From NCBI RefSeq assembly GCF_020216685.1, contig NZ_JAIWNS010000186.1, forward strand, positions 1 to 10,516: a stretch of 10,516 nucleotides of DNA, written 5' to 3'. The notes under the pieces are model-generated. The model saw only the letters and a list, made by a program, of their open reading frames with translations, ran no database searches and was not told where the DNA came from. This DNA comes from Methanospirillum hungatei. GTDB taxonomy: Archaea; Halobacteriota; Methanomicrobia; Methanomicrobiales; Methanospirillaceae. Of this stretch, positions 1-5,670 are shown piece by piece (within the stretch, counting starts at the first letter, position 1; the number at the start of each line of letters is the position of its first letter). Made by a program: the position numbers and the translations under genes.

Positions 1-117
1 AATTATTGAGGTAAGAAATGAGGATACCAGTATTTTCTTAATGGCCATAAGCACCTCATCAGACGCAGAACCGGTAATAAAATTAATGATGATATTTGAA
101 TCGATAAGGTATCTCAT
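1..117 (-). CDS. PIN-domain toxin (VapC-like), N-terminal part only
   Basis: The minus strand encodes 39 residues beginning MRYLIDSNIIINFITG, and the frame is still open at the left edge. The opening hydrophobic strand with a conserved Asp (YLIDSNIIINFI) is the hallmark first motif of PIN-domain ribonucleases. In VapC toxins that Asp helps bind the catalytic metal for cutting tRNA or rRNA. The later part, LVSSFLTSII, fits the helix leading to the second acidic residue, which would lie outside the window. The start codon overlaps the stop of the upstream small gene in an ATGA arrangement, typical of translationally coupled toxin-antitoxin pairs. The family call is good; whether the toxin is intact cannot be seen. 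Confidence 0.8.
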   Translation of the reverse strand, partial: MRYLIDSNIIINFITGSASDEVLMAIKKILVSSFLTSII

Positions 118-347
118 TGCCTTTCCCATTCATTTATAAGATGTTTGATCTCTTTCTCAAGATCCTCAGATGAACCTGTATATTGCACAATTCCAATATA
201 ATCCGCAGGATCGAATTTCTCCTTATTTGTTATTTTTCCCATAATGATCTGTGCAATATCATCACTCCATGCTGATATTGGAATAACAACATCTGTTCTA
301 TTTCCATTTTGATCATATAAATACCGAATCTCTGACGCCTGGCCCAT
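114..347 (-). CDS. Antitoxin paired with the PIN toxin
   Basis: A 77-residue protein starting MGQASEIRYLYDQNGNRTD and containing VVIPISAW. It resembles the small antitoxins of archaea and cyanobacteria that open with a 'Y-x-D-x-x-G-x-x-T-x-V-x-I-P' strand followed by an acidic and basic helical tail (here EDLEKEIKHLINEW), which would wrap the toxin. The family assignment is from pattern memory. The stop overlaps the toxin start by four bases, so the order is antitoxin first, toxin second, as expected. It should neutralise the toxin and probably represses its own promoter. An AT-rich TATA-like stretch about 20-28 nt before the ATG, with no clear Shine-Dalgarno sequence, suggests a leaderless transcript. 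Confidence 0.72.
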   Translation of the reverse strand: MGQASEIRYLYDQNGNRTDVVIPISAWSDDIAQIIMGKITNKEKFDPADYIGIVQYTGSSEDLEKEIKHLINEWERQ

Positions 348-353
348 ATAACT

Positions 354-376
354 TTAATACATACTATTAATTTAAG
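354..376 (-). promoter_or_regulatory. Promoter/operator candidate of the first toxin-antitoxin pair
   Basis: TTAATA (354-359) and TATTAA (365-370) form a perfect 6-bp inverted repeat with a 5-nt spacer, 7-23 nt before the antitoxin ATG. On the minus strand an overlapping TATA-like CTTAAATTAATAG spans about 364-376. An antitoxin-toxin complex binding here would block TBP or the start site. The repeat is AT-only, so chance occurrence is possible. Confidence 0.35.
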
Positions 377-582
377 AAATGATATGTTTTGTTGCCGAAA
401 AACTGAAGAATCATGTGTTCGGATTGCTTCGTGAGTATAATGAGAAGATCTCTATGTCTCTCAAAAATTTGGTGATATGAGTACAAATTTGCGATTAGAC
501 AGGCTTTCAGCACCAACAGATGTCGCAATATTTTCCTTCCCAATAATGATGGAATTATGGTATCTTCGTTAGCTGCCGATTT
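377..582. other. Intergenic stretch without a recognisable gene
   Basis: I see only very short open frames on either strand, for example a 31-codon frame from 477. None has a recognisable motif, good start context or homology to a neighbour. It lies between the antitoxin promoter and the end of the degraded PqqD copy and looks like decayed sequence. Confidence 0.5.
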
Positions 583-820
583 TCAGTCACCTATAGTGTA
601 ACTCTGCACGAAGGATCTATAGCAGAATGTTTGGATGTCTTCCATGATGTCTTCGGGTCATGGATCGCTCTCTTTCGTCAGTGCCTGGATGATCCCGATG
701 CTCTAATCCTTCGGATAGGGATTGCCAGATGGTCACTTCGGTTGGGGTAAGACCGACAGATCAGACGTTGTTCAGATTATACAGGAGTGCCCGGTCGTTA
801 AACTTCTTGCGGAGGAAGAT
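583..820 (-). pseudogene. Degraded PqqD-like gene, copy 1
   Basis: Minus-strand sequence collinear with the better-preserved PqqD-like frame at 1785-2021. It can be read as IFLRKKFNDRALLYNLNNV, a TGA stop (761-763), then SVGLTPTEVTIWQSLSEG. A frameshift near 700-715 follows, and then GIIQALTKESDP, another stop and PEDIMEDIQTFC. The counterpart residues (ALLYNP, IWQSL, GIIQALT, PEDVLEDI) are those of the PqqD/RRE fold that binds leader peptides of RiPP precursors. Two stops plus a frameshift make it a clear pseudogene. A 19-bp identical run (678-696 versus 1877-1895) ties it to copy 2. It sits just downstream of peptide copy 1, the same order as in copy 2. Confidence 0.75.
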
Positions 821-1028
821 CTATGGGACTGGAGATGGGAGTGGTTTTGTTCAAAAGGAGAGGTTATGAGAATCCTCCCACATTGCTGTTTCCTTCCATG
901 CAATAATTCGCGGTGTTACCAGCTTCACAATCTGGATCTCCACTTCCAATAATACCACTTCCCCCGGTATTACATACTGGATTAAATCCTGAAACCGTTG
1001 GTCCAGCAATGCACATTCTTCCTTTATC
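596..1028 (-). repeat. Diverged duplicate, copy 1 of the peptide-PqqD cassette
   Basis: This block aligns collinearly with about 1788-2272. Shared runs include 678-696 with 1877-1895, and GAGGTTATGAGAATCC at 860-875 with 2074-2089. The copies differ by many substitutions and small indels, so the duplication is old or came through separate acquisition. Ends are approximate. Confidence 0.75.
864..1016 (-). pseudogene. Cys/Gly-rich RiPP-like precursor peptide, truncated copy 1
   Basis: From the first ATG the minus strand encodes 50 residues ending in GNSNVGGFS. All four Cys residues are in C-x-x-G motifs (CIAG, CNTG, CEAG, CMEG). The C-terminal part matches the 115-residue peptide at 2078-2425: SGFNP-x-C, DCE-x-G, TAN-[YF]-C, and GNSNVGGFS at the very end. 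The frame is closed by a TGA at 1044-1046, so the N-terminal half seen in the other copy is missing; the boundary falls right next to the VapC gene. Differences in the last nine codons are all synonymous (for example GGA AAC AGC versus GGA AAT AGT), showing the sequence was once conserved as protein. It might still be expressed as a short peptide, but there is no good start context. Confidence 0.62.
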
Positions 1029-1072
1029 GATAGAGGTTGGAATTCAGTGAAAATTTATAACACCCTTTCATT

Positions 1073-1447
1073 TTATTGGATAAATAATACATTTTCAATA
1101 TCAGAAAATTCTCTGTCTCCGGTTAAAAATGGAATTTTCAATGATAATGCAATGGTGTAGCCTAATGCATCAATAAGTGAAAGAGTTTTCCCGTTTCCAT
1201 TCATCTTACGCCGAATCAAAGAAGCATTCAGATAATCAATATCATTTGGGTGATACAAATGGACATGATTTCTTATTTGAGAACAGATATCAAGAGCTTT
1301 ATCCGGGTAATCGCGTGAAATTGCATAGGCACATTCGTATAAATTAAATTCAGTTGTTGCCAATGCACCTTGTGAATATTCAAAATATACAGGTTTTCCT
1401 TTTATTATTTCGATGAGAGCATATGTATCTGCAAAAAATGAACTCAT
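1073..1447 (-). CDS. vapC: VapC-type PIN-domain toxin
   Basis: A 124-residue protein of normal VapC length. The four acidic positions expected of a PIN ribonuclease are present: D7 in FFADTYALIE, E38 in FNLYECAY, D93 in LSLIDALGYTIA, and D111 in PFLTGDREF (D116 close by). These bind Mg2+ or Mn2+ for cleavage of tRNA or rRNA. The gene starts at the very next codon after the antitoxin stop (TAA then ATG, same frame), so the two are co-translated. It is AT-rich compared with the biosynthesis genes to the right, as usual for mobile toxin-antitoxin modules. It lies between two copies of the RiPP-like cassette and abuts the broken end of copy 1. The frame is complete, so it may be functional. Confidence 0.85.
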   Translation of the reverse strand: MSSFFADTYALIEIIKGKPVYFEYSQGALATTEFNLYECAYAISRDYPDKALDICSQIRNHVHLYHPNDIDYLNASLIRRKMNGNGKTLSLIDALGYTIALSLKIPFLTGDREFSDIENVLFIQ

Positions 1448-1606
1448 TTAATCTCTCAGTTCATCACAGAGTTCCTGAGTGTTGATTTTCCAATTTTTTA
1501 ATAAACCAAATAACGGTTTTGAAGACGAATCAGTATACTGGATATGTGCATCAATAATAACATGAGGATGAGTTTTTTTATTAGAATCGGGAATTTTGTT
1601 ATTCAT
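1448..1606 (-). CDS. VapB-type antitoxin (52 aa)
   Basis: A small minus-strand frame beginning MNNKIPDSNKKTHPHVII and ending in LFGLLKNWKINTQELCDELR. The C-terminal 'LFG-x-x-K-x-W-K-I-x-T-x-x-x-x-D-E-x-R' pattern is one I associate with VapB antitoxins whose tail docks on the PIN toxin. Its TAA stop is followed immediately by the toxin ATG in the same frame. The N-terminus is too short for a classical AbrB or ribbon-helix-helix domain to be certain, so the DNA-binding mode is unclear. A palindrome lies just upstream of the start, fitting autoregulation. Confidence 0.78.
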   Translation of the reverse strand: MNNKIPDSNKKTHPHVIIDAHIQYTDSSSKPLFGLLKNWKINTQELCDELRD

Positions 1607-1611
1607 ATTAT

Positions 1612-1640
1612 TCAATTTGAATTGATAATTAAAAATACTT
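1612..1640 (-). promoter_or_regulatory. Promoter and operator candidate of the VapBC pair
   Basis: TCAATT (1612-1617) and AATTGA (1620-1625) are perfect 6-bp inverted arms around a 2-nt centre, 6-19 nt before the antitoxin ATG. A TATA-like GTATTTTTAATTATC lies next to it on the minus strand, about 20-34 nt before the ATG. An operator between the TATA box and the start codon is where an antitoxin-toxin complex would repress a leaderless archaeal transcript. Confidence 0.45.
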
Positions 1641-1784
1641 CTTTCACTTTATGAGGGCCATTGAGTAGGATGATGACTACCATATTTTCAAACTATACGA
1701 CCTTTTGATAAGGAATCTAGATTTTTCGTTGTTCTCTGATATGGATAATTATATTGCTAAAACAGCATTATTAAGGATAAACGG

Positions 1785-2021
1785 TCATGTGTGGGCAAAC
1801 CCTGCCCGAACGATCTGATCACAGAATATTTTGATATCTTCGAGAACATCTTCTGGTAGGGGATCGAACTCTTCGGTCAGTGCCTGGATGATCCCATCCC
1901 GGTCTTTTCCTGTAGAAAGGGACTGCCAGATGCTAACTCCGGTAGAGGTGAAACAGACAGATCTGCCGTTGTCCGGGTTGTACAGGAGTGCCCAGTCGTC
2001 AAACTCCTCGCGAAGGGAGAT
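1785..2021 (-). pseudogene. PqqD-like peptide chaperone (RRE) frame without a start codon, copy 2
   Basis: An uninterrupted 78-codon frame beginning ISLREEFDDWALLYNPDNG, continuing through a TGVSIWQSL segment, and ending with PEDVLEDIKIFCDQIVRAGF. This is the PqqD fold: an N-terminal strand pair with a 'LY-x-P-x-x-G' turn, the 'N/S-x-T-G-x-x-I-W-x-x-L' helix, a helix with 'I-x-x-L-x-x-E-F', and a last helix ending 'L-x-x-x-G-F/L'. PqqD-like RRE proteins bind the leader of a peptide precursor and present it to a radical SAM or similar enzyme. The frame opens directly after TAA (2022-2024), and I find no ATG, GTG or TTG that could start it, even back to the peptide stop. So the N-terminal 10-20 residues and the start are missing, or a frameshift has occurred. 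It lies 56 bp downstream of the precursor gene. Confidence 0.72.
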
Positions 2022-2272
2022 TTAAGGATGTGGGGTTGGAATAGTGATTGGTTCTATAATGGATTCAGAAGAAGAGGTTATGAGAATCCCCCCACATTAC
2101 TATTTCCATCCCAACAAAAATTGGCAGTTGGTCCAAGTTCACAATCAGCAGCGTTTATATCATAACCCCCTCCTCTACTATCACAAGCCGGATTAAACCC
2201 GGATACGGAACCACCATCAAGACGTCCTCTTCCATTTGCACTTGATCCGGTTTCACACAATGTTCCCTTATC
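1788..2272 (-). repeat. Diverged duplicate, copy 2 of the peptide-PqqD cassette
   Basis: Partner of the block at 596-1028, in the same orientation and gene order. Homology runs from the PqqD C-terminus to about the DKG-x-x-C segment of the peptide; the part further upstream (2273-2425) has no counterpart in copy 1. Ends are approximate. Confidence 0.75.
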
Positions 2273-2425
2273 GGGGGGTGCAGCTCCATCATTGCATGCG
2301 TTTGTTGCTGATCCACCATCAGAACAGGACGAATTCGCACCGAATCCCTTATCACATAAAGAGGACGTGAAAGCGGTTCCCGTTAAACAATTTGCTGATA
2401 AAACTCCATATCCAAATCCGGTCAT
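2078..2425 (-). CDS. Cys/Gly-rich repeat peptide, candidate RiPP precursor (115 aa)
   Basis: The peptide has eight Cys (residues 13, 24, 34, 44, 57, 81, 95, 104), spaced mostly 9-14 apart. Seven of the eight are in C-x-x-G motifs (CLTG, CDKG, CSDG, CNDG, CETG, CELG, CWDG). The first four make decapeptide-like units such as CDKGFGANSS and CSDGGSATNA. It is rich in Gly, Asn, Ser, Ala and Asp with only two Lys, has no signal peptide and no membrane segment, and ends GNSNVGGFS. A PqqD-like frame directly downstream and a second copy of the pair at 583-1016 argue for a modified peptide made with an RRE chaperone. The two copies keep the peptide while changing synonymous codons, so the frame is real. 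The leader before the first Cys is only 12 residues, short for a RiPP leader, so the N-terminus may be truncated or the true start may be disrupted. The function of the product is unknown. Confidence 0.65.
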   Translation of the reverse strand: MTGFGYGVLSANCLTGTAFTSSLCDKGFGANSSCSDGGSATNACNDGAAPPDKGTLCETGSSANGRGRLDGGSVSGFNPACDSRGGGYDINAADCELGPTANFCWDGNSNVGGFS

Positions 2426-2488
2426 TCCTTCTATTCAGACGACCACGAACCGGAACTTTTCCGATTGACTGAATGGAGGGTGGAAAAT

Positions 2489-2498
2489 CTTTTTTATA
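2489..2498 (-). promoter_or_regulatory. TATA-box candidate for the repeat-peptide gene
   Basis: Minus-strand TATAAAAAAG lies about 64-74 nt before the peptide ATG, which would give a 5' leader of roughly 40 nt. AGAAGG sits almost against the ATG, too close for ideal ribosome binding. No other strong box is nearer. Confidence 0.35.
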
Positions 2499-2533
2499 GG
2501 AATATTACAGATGGGACGACAATTAGAGAGTGA

Positions 2534-2887
2534 TTATTATACAAAGGATCTATCGGCATTGACATTGAAGACATTGTATATAACCAGGGTATCCTGGATA
2601 TCGCCTGGAGATTTTTTTCCACGCAGGAATATAATCTTCTCATCAAACTCGAAGAAGAGATTATGATCCCGGTGTTTTATCAACTTTGGACTTTAAAGGA
2701 AGCATACCTCAAAGCAACCGGGACCGGACTTTCCGGGCTGCAGAATATACCTGATCTAACAGACTTCATCATATCTCCTCAATCGAATGTAATGAGCCGA
2801 ATTCCATTCCTTGACGGGTTCATGGCATACCTGGAATGCCAAAAATATTGTCTCGCGCTTATTATTAAAATCGATAATTGCTCATGA
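2534..2887 (+). pseudogene. Sfp-type 4'-phosphopantetheinyl transferase, 5'-truncated
   Basis: The open frame begins right after a TGA (2531-2533) and encodes 117 residues. Successive family motifs are IGIDIEDI (Mg-binding Asp/Glu), AWRFFSTQEY, and FYQLWTLKEAYLKATGTG, the classic W-x-x-K-E-A-x-x-K helix, followed by a C-terminal strand region. Sfp-type enzymes move phosphopantetheine from CoA to carrier proteins and are usually about 220 residues. Here the whole N-terminal half is absent, and no ATG, GTG or TTG precedes the GIDIE motif; the first ATG (2663) would lose both GIDIE and FFS-x-x-E. It is therefore a remnant. I find no matching N-terminal sequence in other frames upstream. Its stop is followed closely by the DUF4013 gene. 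Confidence 0.75.
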
Positions 2888-2941
2888 TTAGAAATTTTAC
2901 TCTATGAATAGTCTTTTACCTTCGAAAAGATACTTTCTATC

Positions 2942-3634
2942 ATGGCATCGTATTCCGCAATTATTACGAATGCGTCTGAGTATGTCAAATCGGGTCTGAT
3001 TGATCACTGGAAACGATGGATTGTTCTTGTGATTCTCTCCATTATTCAGATAATCACCATAAACATCGTGCCCCTGGTAAGTGGGTACCTTGTCCGTGTG
3101 TATGCTAATCCGGATGACATCGCTCCGGAAATCGATGAGTACGGAAAACTCTTCATCGACGGCTGGAAGATGAACATTGTAACCATCCTCTACCTGATAC
3201 CGGCAATTATTGTGGCGATAGCTTTTGGAGCAATCGGGATCATTTCTGCCCTGGCAGGTCTCCTTACCGAAGGAAAAATTACACATATCGCCGGTTTCGT
3301 CGTCGGGAGTATCGGCATCCTCCTTGCATTTCTGGTATTCCTTCTGATCACCCTCATCATGAATATGGCATATGTGCATTTCTCCAGATCAGGAAGAATT
3401 CTGGATGCATTCAGTGTAGGTGCAATCACACGACAAATTTCCGATGGAATCGGATGGGGTGGCTACATCATCATGTGGATTATCGTCTGGATACTGATGA
3501 CCGTCCTGTTCCTCATCATATCCGGTCTTGCGATGATTCCGATCATTGGCTGGCTGGCATTACTCGTCTTAACACCACTCTGGTCAGTATTTATTGCAAA
3601 AATCAACAGTAATATCTATGACAACAGGCCCTGA
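2942..3634 (+). CDS. DUF4013 integral membrane protein
   Basis: A 230-residue protein with about five to six hydrophobic segments (roughly residues 26-50, 78-108, 116-145, 174-200, 202-220). The DUF4013 signature is present: SGYLVRVYANPDD followed by an acidic stretch and the 'LFIDGWKMNIVTILYLIPA' entry into the second membrane region. The family is common in methanogens and haloarchaea and has no known function; a role in the cell membrane is all that can be said. An earlier ATG at 2904 is in another frame, so 2942 is the start. No Shine-Dalgarno is visible. It is transcribed alone and converges with the stress-protein gene 18 bp away. Confidence 0.85.
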   Translation: MASYSAIITNASEYVKSGLIDHWKRWIVLVILSIIQIITINIVPLVSGYLVRVYANPDDIAPEIDEYGKLFIDGWKMNIVTILYLIPAIIVAIAFGAIGIISALAGLLTEGKITHIAGFVVGSIGILLAFLVFLLITLIMNMAYVHFSRSGRILDAFSVGAITRQISDGIGWGGYIIMWIIVWILMTVLFLIISGLAMIPIIGWLALLVLTPLWSVFIAKINSNIYDNRP

Positions 3635-3650
3635 AAAGGGCAAAAAAGAT
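3628..3650 (-). terminator. T-rich terminator with small hairpin between convergent genes
   Basis: GCCCT (3628-3632) and AGGGC (3637-3641) form a 5-bp stem with a GAAA loop overlapping the DUF4013 stop. Read on the minus strand, the sequence after the stress-protein stop is CTTTTTTGCCC, a T6 run next to this hairpin. T-rich tracts are the main intrinsic termination signal in archaea, so this mostly serves the minus-strand gene. Confidence 0.45.
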
Positions 3651-3652
3651 TT

Positions 3653-4117
3653 TCAGGCTTCCGGTTTTGTAACCAGGACCGGAACAGGACTTTTATGAAC
3701 GATGCCGGTGCTGACACTCCCAAGAATTAACCGATCTGCCATCCCTTTTCCTGATGATCCGACAACGATGAGATCAACGCCGGATGTCGATACATATTCC
3801 ATCATGGCATCCACCGGATCACCAACGCGGGTATGAAATCCAATGGTCAGTCCTTCTTTTGCTGCAATATCCTGAACAAGATCCCGGATATGGTTCTCCT
3901 CCTGCTGAAGCATACTGATAAATTTCACATCACCTGATGGTTCTTCAATCTTTACTTCTCGCTCGGCAAGCTCAGCATACACCCGGGGAGGAATGGAATA
4001 CATAACATCACATGTCCCGTTAAACTGCTTTGCAAGAGTCATTGCATAGCTCAGTGCCCGAAAGCTCTCTTTTGAGCCATCCACTCCTATGAGAATGTGT
4101 GAAAACATACTCTTCAT
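3653..4117 (-). CDS. Universal stress protein (UspA family, ATP-binding type)
   Basis: A 154-residue single Usp domain. The N-terminal strand HILIGVDGSKES carries the conserved Asp (D13) near the nucleotide. The C-terminal ATP motif G-x2-G-x9-G-S is intact at residues 120-134 (GSSGKGMADRLILGS), so it belongs to the ATP-binding subgroup. VDLIVVGSSG and PVPVLVTKP are the typical fourth and fifth strands. Such cytoplasmic proteins act in stress tolerance, often through ATP-dependent dimers; the specific role is unknown. The start at 4117 is supported by GGAG nine bases upstream; an internal ATG three codons later is possible. The DUF1805 gene lies 52 bp upstream on the same strand, with its own promoter candidate in between. 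Confidence 0.93.
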   Translation of the reverse strand: MKSMFSHILIGVDGSKESFRALSYAMTLAKQFNGTCDVMYSIPPRVYAELAEREVKIEEPSGDVKFISMLQQEENHIRDLVQDIAAKEGLTIGFHTRVGDPVDAMMEYVSTSGVDLIVVGSSGKGMADRLILGSVSTGIVHKSPVPVLVTKPEA

Positions 4118-4165
4118 TCTCTCATTCTCCCTTAAATAAGTGCCTTATGTACGATAATGGAAATA

Positions 4166-4175
4166 AAAATTATAT
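4166..4175 (-). promoter_or_regulatory. TATA-box candidate for the stress-protein gene
   Basis: Minus-strand ATATAATTTT, overlapping the stop of the upstream DUF1805 gene, lies about 50 nt before the stress-protein ATG. That would leave a short leader that includes the GGAG ribosome site. Confidence 0.35.
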
Positions 4176-4472
4176 GAGGGTCATAAGTGCTTCTTCGCCA
4201 CTCATCTCCTGCACCACTCCCGATTCCTGAGCAAAAGCGTTGACAACCACCACTTTGCCACTCAGGAGATCATCGATGTTCCTGATCGAGTCGCCTGAAG
4301 ACGGACGAACCTTTACTGCAGGAATTTTAAACTTTTCAAGAGCGATGACATCAATAGCACCACACCCGACAAGACCCTGTGATGTCCGGGCAAAGACAAG
4401 ATTTACATCACCGATAGGAATGACGTATCCGGTTATCTCATGCCCTTTCAGTGAGAATTTTACTTCTTCCAT
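4170..4472 (-). CDS. DUF1805 / YunC-like protein (100 aa)
   Basis: From the ATG at 4472 the protein is 100 residues, the normal size. Family features are clear: 'GYVIPIGDVNLVFARTSQGL', VGCGAIDVIALEKFKIPA, IDDLLSGKV, and a last segment GVVQEMSGEEALMTL. DUF1805/YunC proteins occur in archaea and Bacillus and have a known fold but no settled function. A longer frame could start at 4532, but its extra 20 residues do not fit the family and would overlap the upstream gene; a TATA box (TTATAAAA) lies about 20-27 nt before 4472, so the message is probably leaderless and starts there. It lies between the glycosyltransferase and stress-protein genes. Confidence 0.82.
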   Translation of the reverse strand: MEEVKFSLKGHEITGYVIPIGDVNLVFARTSQGLVGCGAIDVIALEKFKIPAVKVRPSSGDSIRNIDDLLSGKVVVVNAFAQESGVVQEMSGEEALMTLI

Positions 4473-4490
4473 GATACTATTCAACTGAGG

Positions 4491-4500
4491 TTTTATAAGT
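4491..4500 (-). promoter_or_regulatory. TATA box of the DUF1805 gene
   Basis: Minus-strand ACTTATAAAA abuts the glycosyltransferase stop and is centred about 22-24 nt before the ATG at 4472. This is the spacing of a leaderless or near-leaderless archaeal transcript and supports that start over 4532. Confidence 0.5.
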
Positions 4501-5646
4501 TCATATCTTCTGGTTCCCGAATTTCTCACCAAGCAACTGGTAGTATATATCTTCTAATGAACTGGTAATCTGGTCCCAGTCATGCCGTACGACATACTCC
4601 TCAAGACTGGTTTTATCCGGAGGCTGTGTGAGAAATGTCCGAATCCCGCAGGCAATATCATCTGCAGAAGGTCTTGCACAATACCCGCATCCGGGGAGAA
4701 CATGATCGAGTGCAGCATTCAGCGGATATTGTGCCGTGACAATGGGAAGCCCGCATGCCATCGCTTCAACACATACAATCCCAAAACCCTCCCGTTCACT
4801 TGGCAGCACAAACACACGACCGGCTTTCATCTTTCTGATCACCATCTGGTAGTCACTCACAAACCCAGGTAAGTGAATGGTTTCAGATAAACCAAAATCA
4901 TTGATCATCTCCACTATTCTGGTCATCATCGGACCATCTCCGATCATGGTACAGGTAAGGCCGGGTATCTCTTCTTTGAGAATTCTGACTGCCTCTACCA
5001 CCAGTTCCGGATGCTTTTCCGGGATAAACCTGCCAATAAAGATAATATCTGTTGTCTTTTCATCCGGGGGTATTCTCTCAATCTCGTGCAGGGTTATGCC
5101 GTTCGGGATTATCTCCGGAATTCCATGATACCCTTCATCTCTCATCCGGTCTGCGGTATGGTGTGATACTGCAATAGCTGAACCGGAGAGGAGAAGTGCA
5201 ATCTTTTCAGTCACCCGACCAAAAATCCCGGCCAAGCCAAGATACTGGTACCAGTATGCACCCCATGCCTCATGCCAGGTAATGACACACCTTTCCTTTT
5301 TTAAAAACCCGATCAGGCGGGATACTAACACGGGAAAATAGGGAAAATTCTGACAATCAATAATATCAACCTTTACTGATAAAAGGGTTGGAAACAGGTG
5401 AAGACTATACCAGAGTGCCTGAATGACCGAACGACGCCCTCCGGTATAGAGTCCCATCGGCCGGCAGACCGGGTGGATGATGAGCCCATCCCGAATGAGT
5501 ATATTCATGCCAGTCCCTGTGAGCATGGGAAAAAGATGTATTTCATGTCCACGCTCTGCAAGTCTTGTTCCAATCTCGAAAATACGTTTTTCAACCCCGC
5601 CGATAGTCTCCGGGTACAGGACATCATAGATAAATGCAATCTTCAT
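4501..5646 (-). CDS. GT4-family glycosyltransferase
   Basis: A 381-residue two-domain GT-B enzyme. The N-terminal Rossmann half starts MKIAFIYDVLYPETIGGVEK, with the Gly-Gly loop that binds the acceptor or donor phosphate. The linker region has the IPNGI motif (residues 180-184). The C-terminal half begins FIGRFIPEKHPELVVEA and contains IGDGPM, HLPGFVSD and VFVLPSEREGFGIVCVEAM. The E-x7-E pair (E286, E294) typical of retaining GT4 enzymes binds the nucleotide sugar. It probably adds a sugar to a glycolipid, surface polymer or glycoprotein in the cytoplasm; the substrates are not visible. An upstream ATG at 5676 lies inside the TATA box, so 5646 is the better start. It is divergent from the CARF-HEPN gene. 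Confidence 0.88.
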   Translation of the reverse strand: MKIAFIYDVLYPETIGGVEKRIFEIGTRLAERGHEIHLFPMLTGTGMNILIRDGLIIHPVCRPMGLYTGGRRSVIQALWYSLHLFPTLLSVKVDIIDCQNFPYFPVLVSRLIGFLKKERCVITWHEAWGAYWYQYLGLAGIFGRVTEKIALLLSGSAIAVSHHTADRMRDEGYHGIPEIIPNGITLHEIERIPPDEKTTDIIFIGRFIPEKHPELVVEAVRILKEEIPGLTCTMIGDGPMMTRIVEMINDFGLSETIHLPGFVSDYQMVIRKMKAGRVFVLPSEREGFGIVCVEAMACGLPIVTAQYPLNAALDHVLPGCGYCARPSADDIACGIRTFLTQPPDKTSLEEYVVRHDWDQITSSLEDIYYQLLGEKFGNQKI

Positions 5647-5670
5647 GGAACGGCTGTGTAGTATCTTCAA

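Noticed and set aside
477..572. 31-codon plus-strand frame starting MSTNLRLD
   Set aside because: No ribosome site, no recognisable motif and no conservation evidence; too short to claim.
722..952. Plus-strand open frame of 76 codons
   Set aside because: It is the complement of the degraded PqqD and peptide copy 1, with no motifs of its own.
1831..2025. Plus-strand open frame of 64 codons
   Set aside because: Antisense shadow of the PqqD-like frame, which has a recognisable family pattern on the minus strand.
2155..2355. Second minus-strand frame inside the repeat peptide
   Set aside because: The other frame has the C-x-x-G periodicity and is the one conserved between copies; this one is not conserved.
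2897..3379. 160-codon minus-strand frame
   Set aside because: Antisense to the DUF4013 gene; low-complexity His/Asp-rich translation and no family match.
4473..4532. 20-residue N-terminal extension of the DUF1805 protein
   Set aside because: It overlaps the upstream glycosyltransferase and contains the TATA box; the family normally starts near the internal Met.
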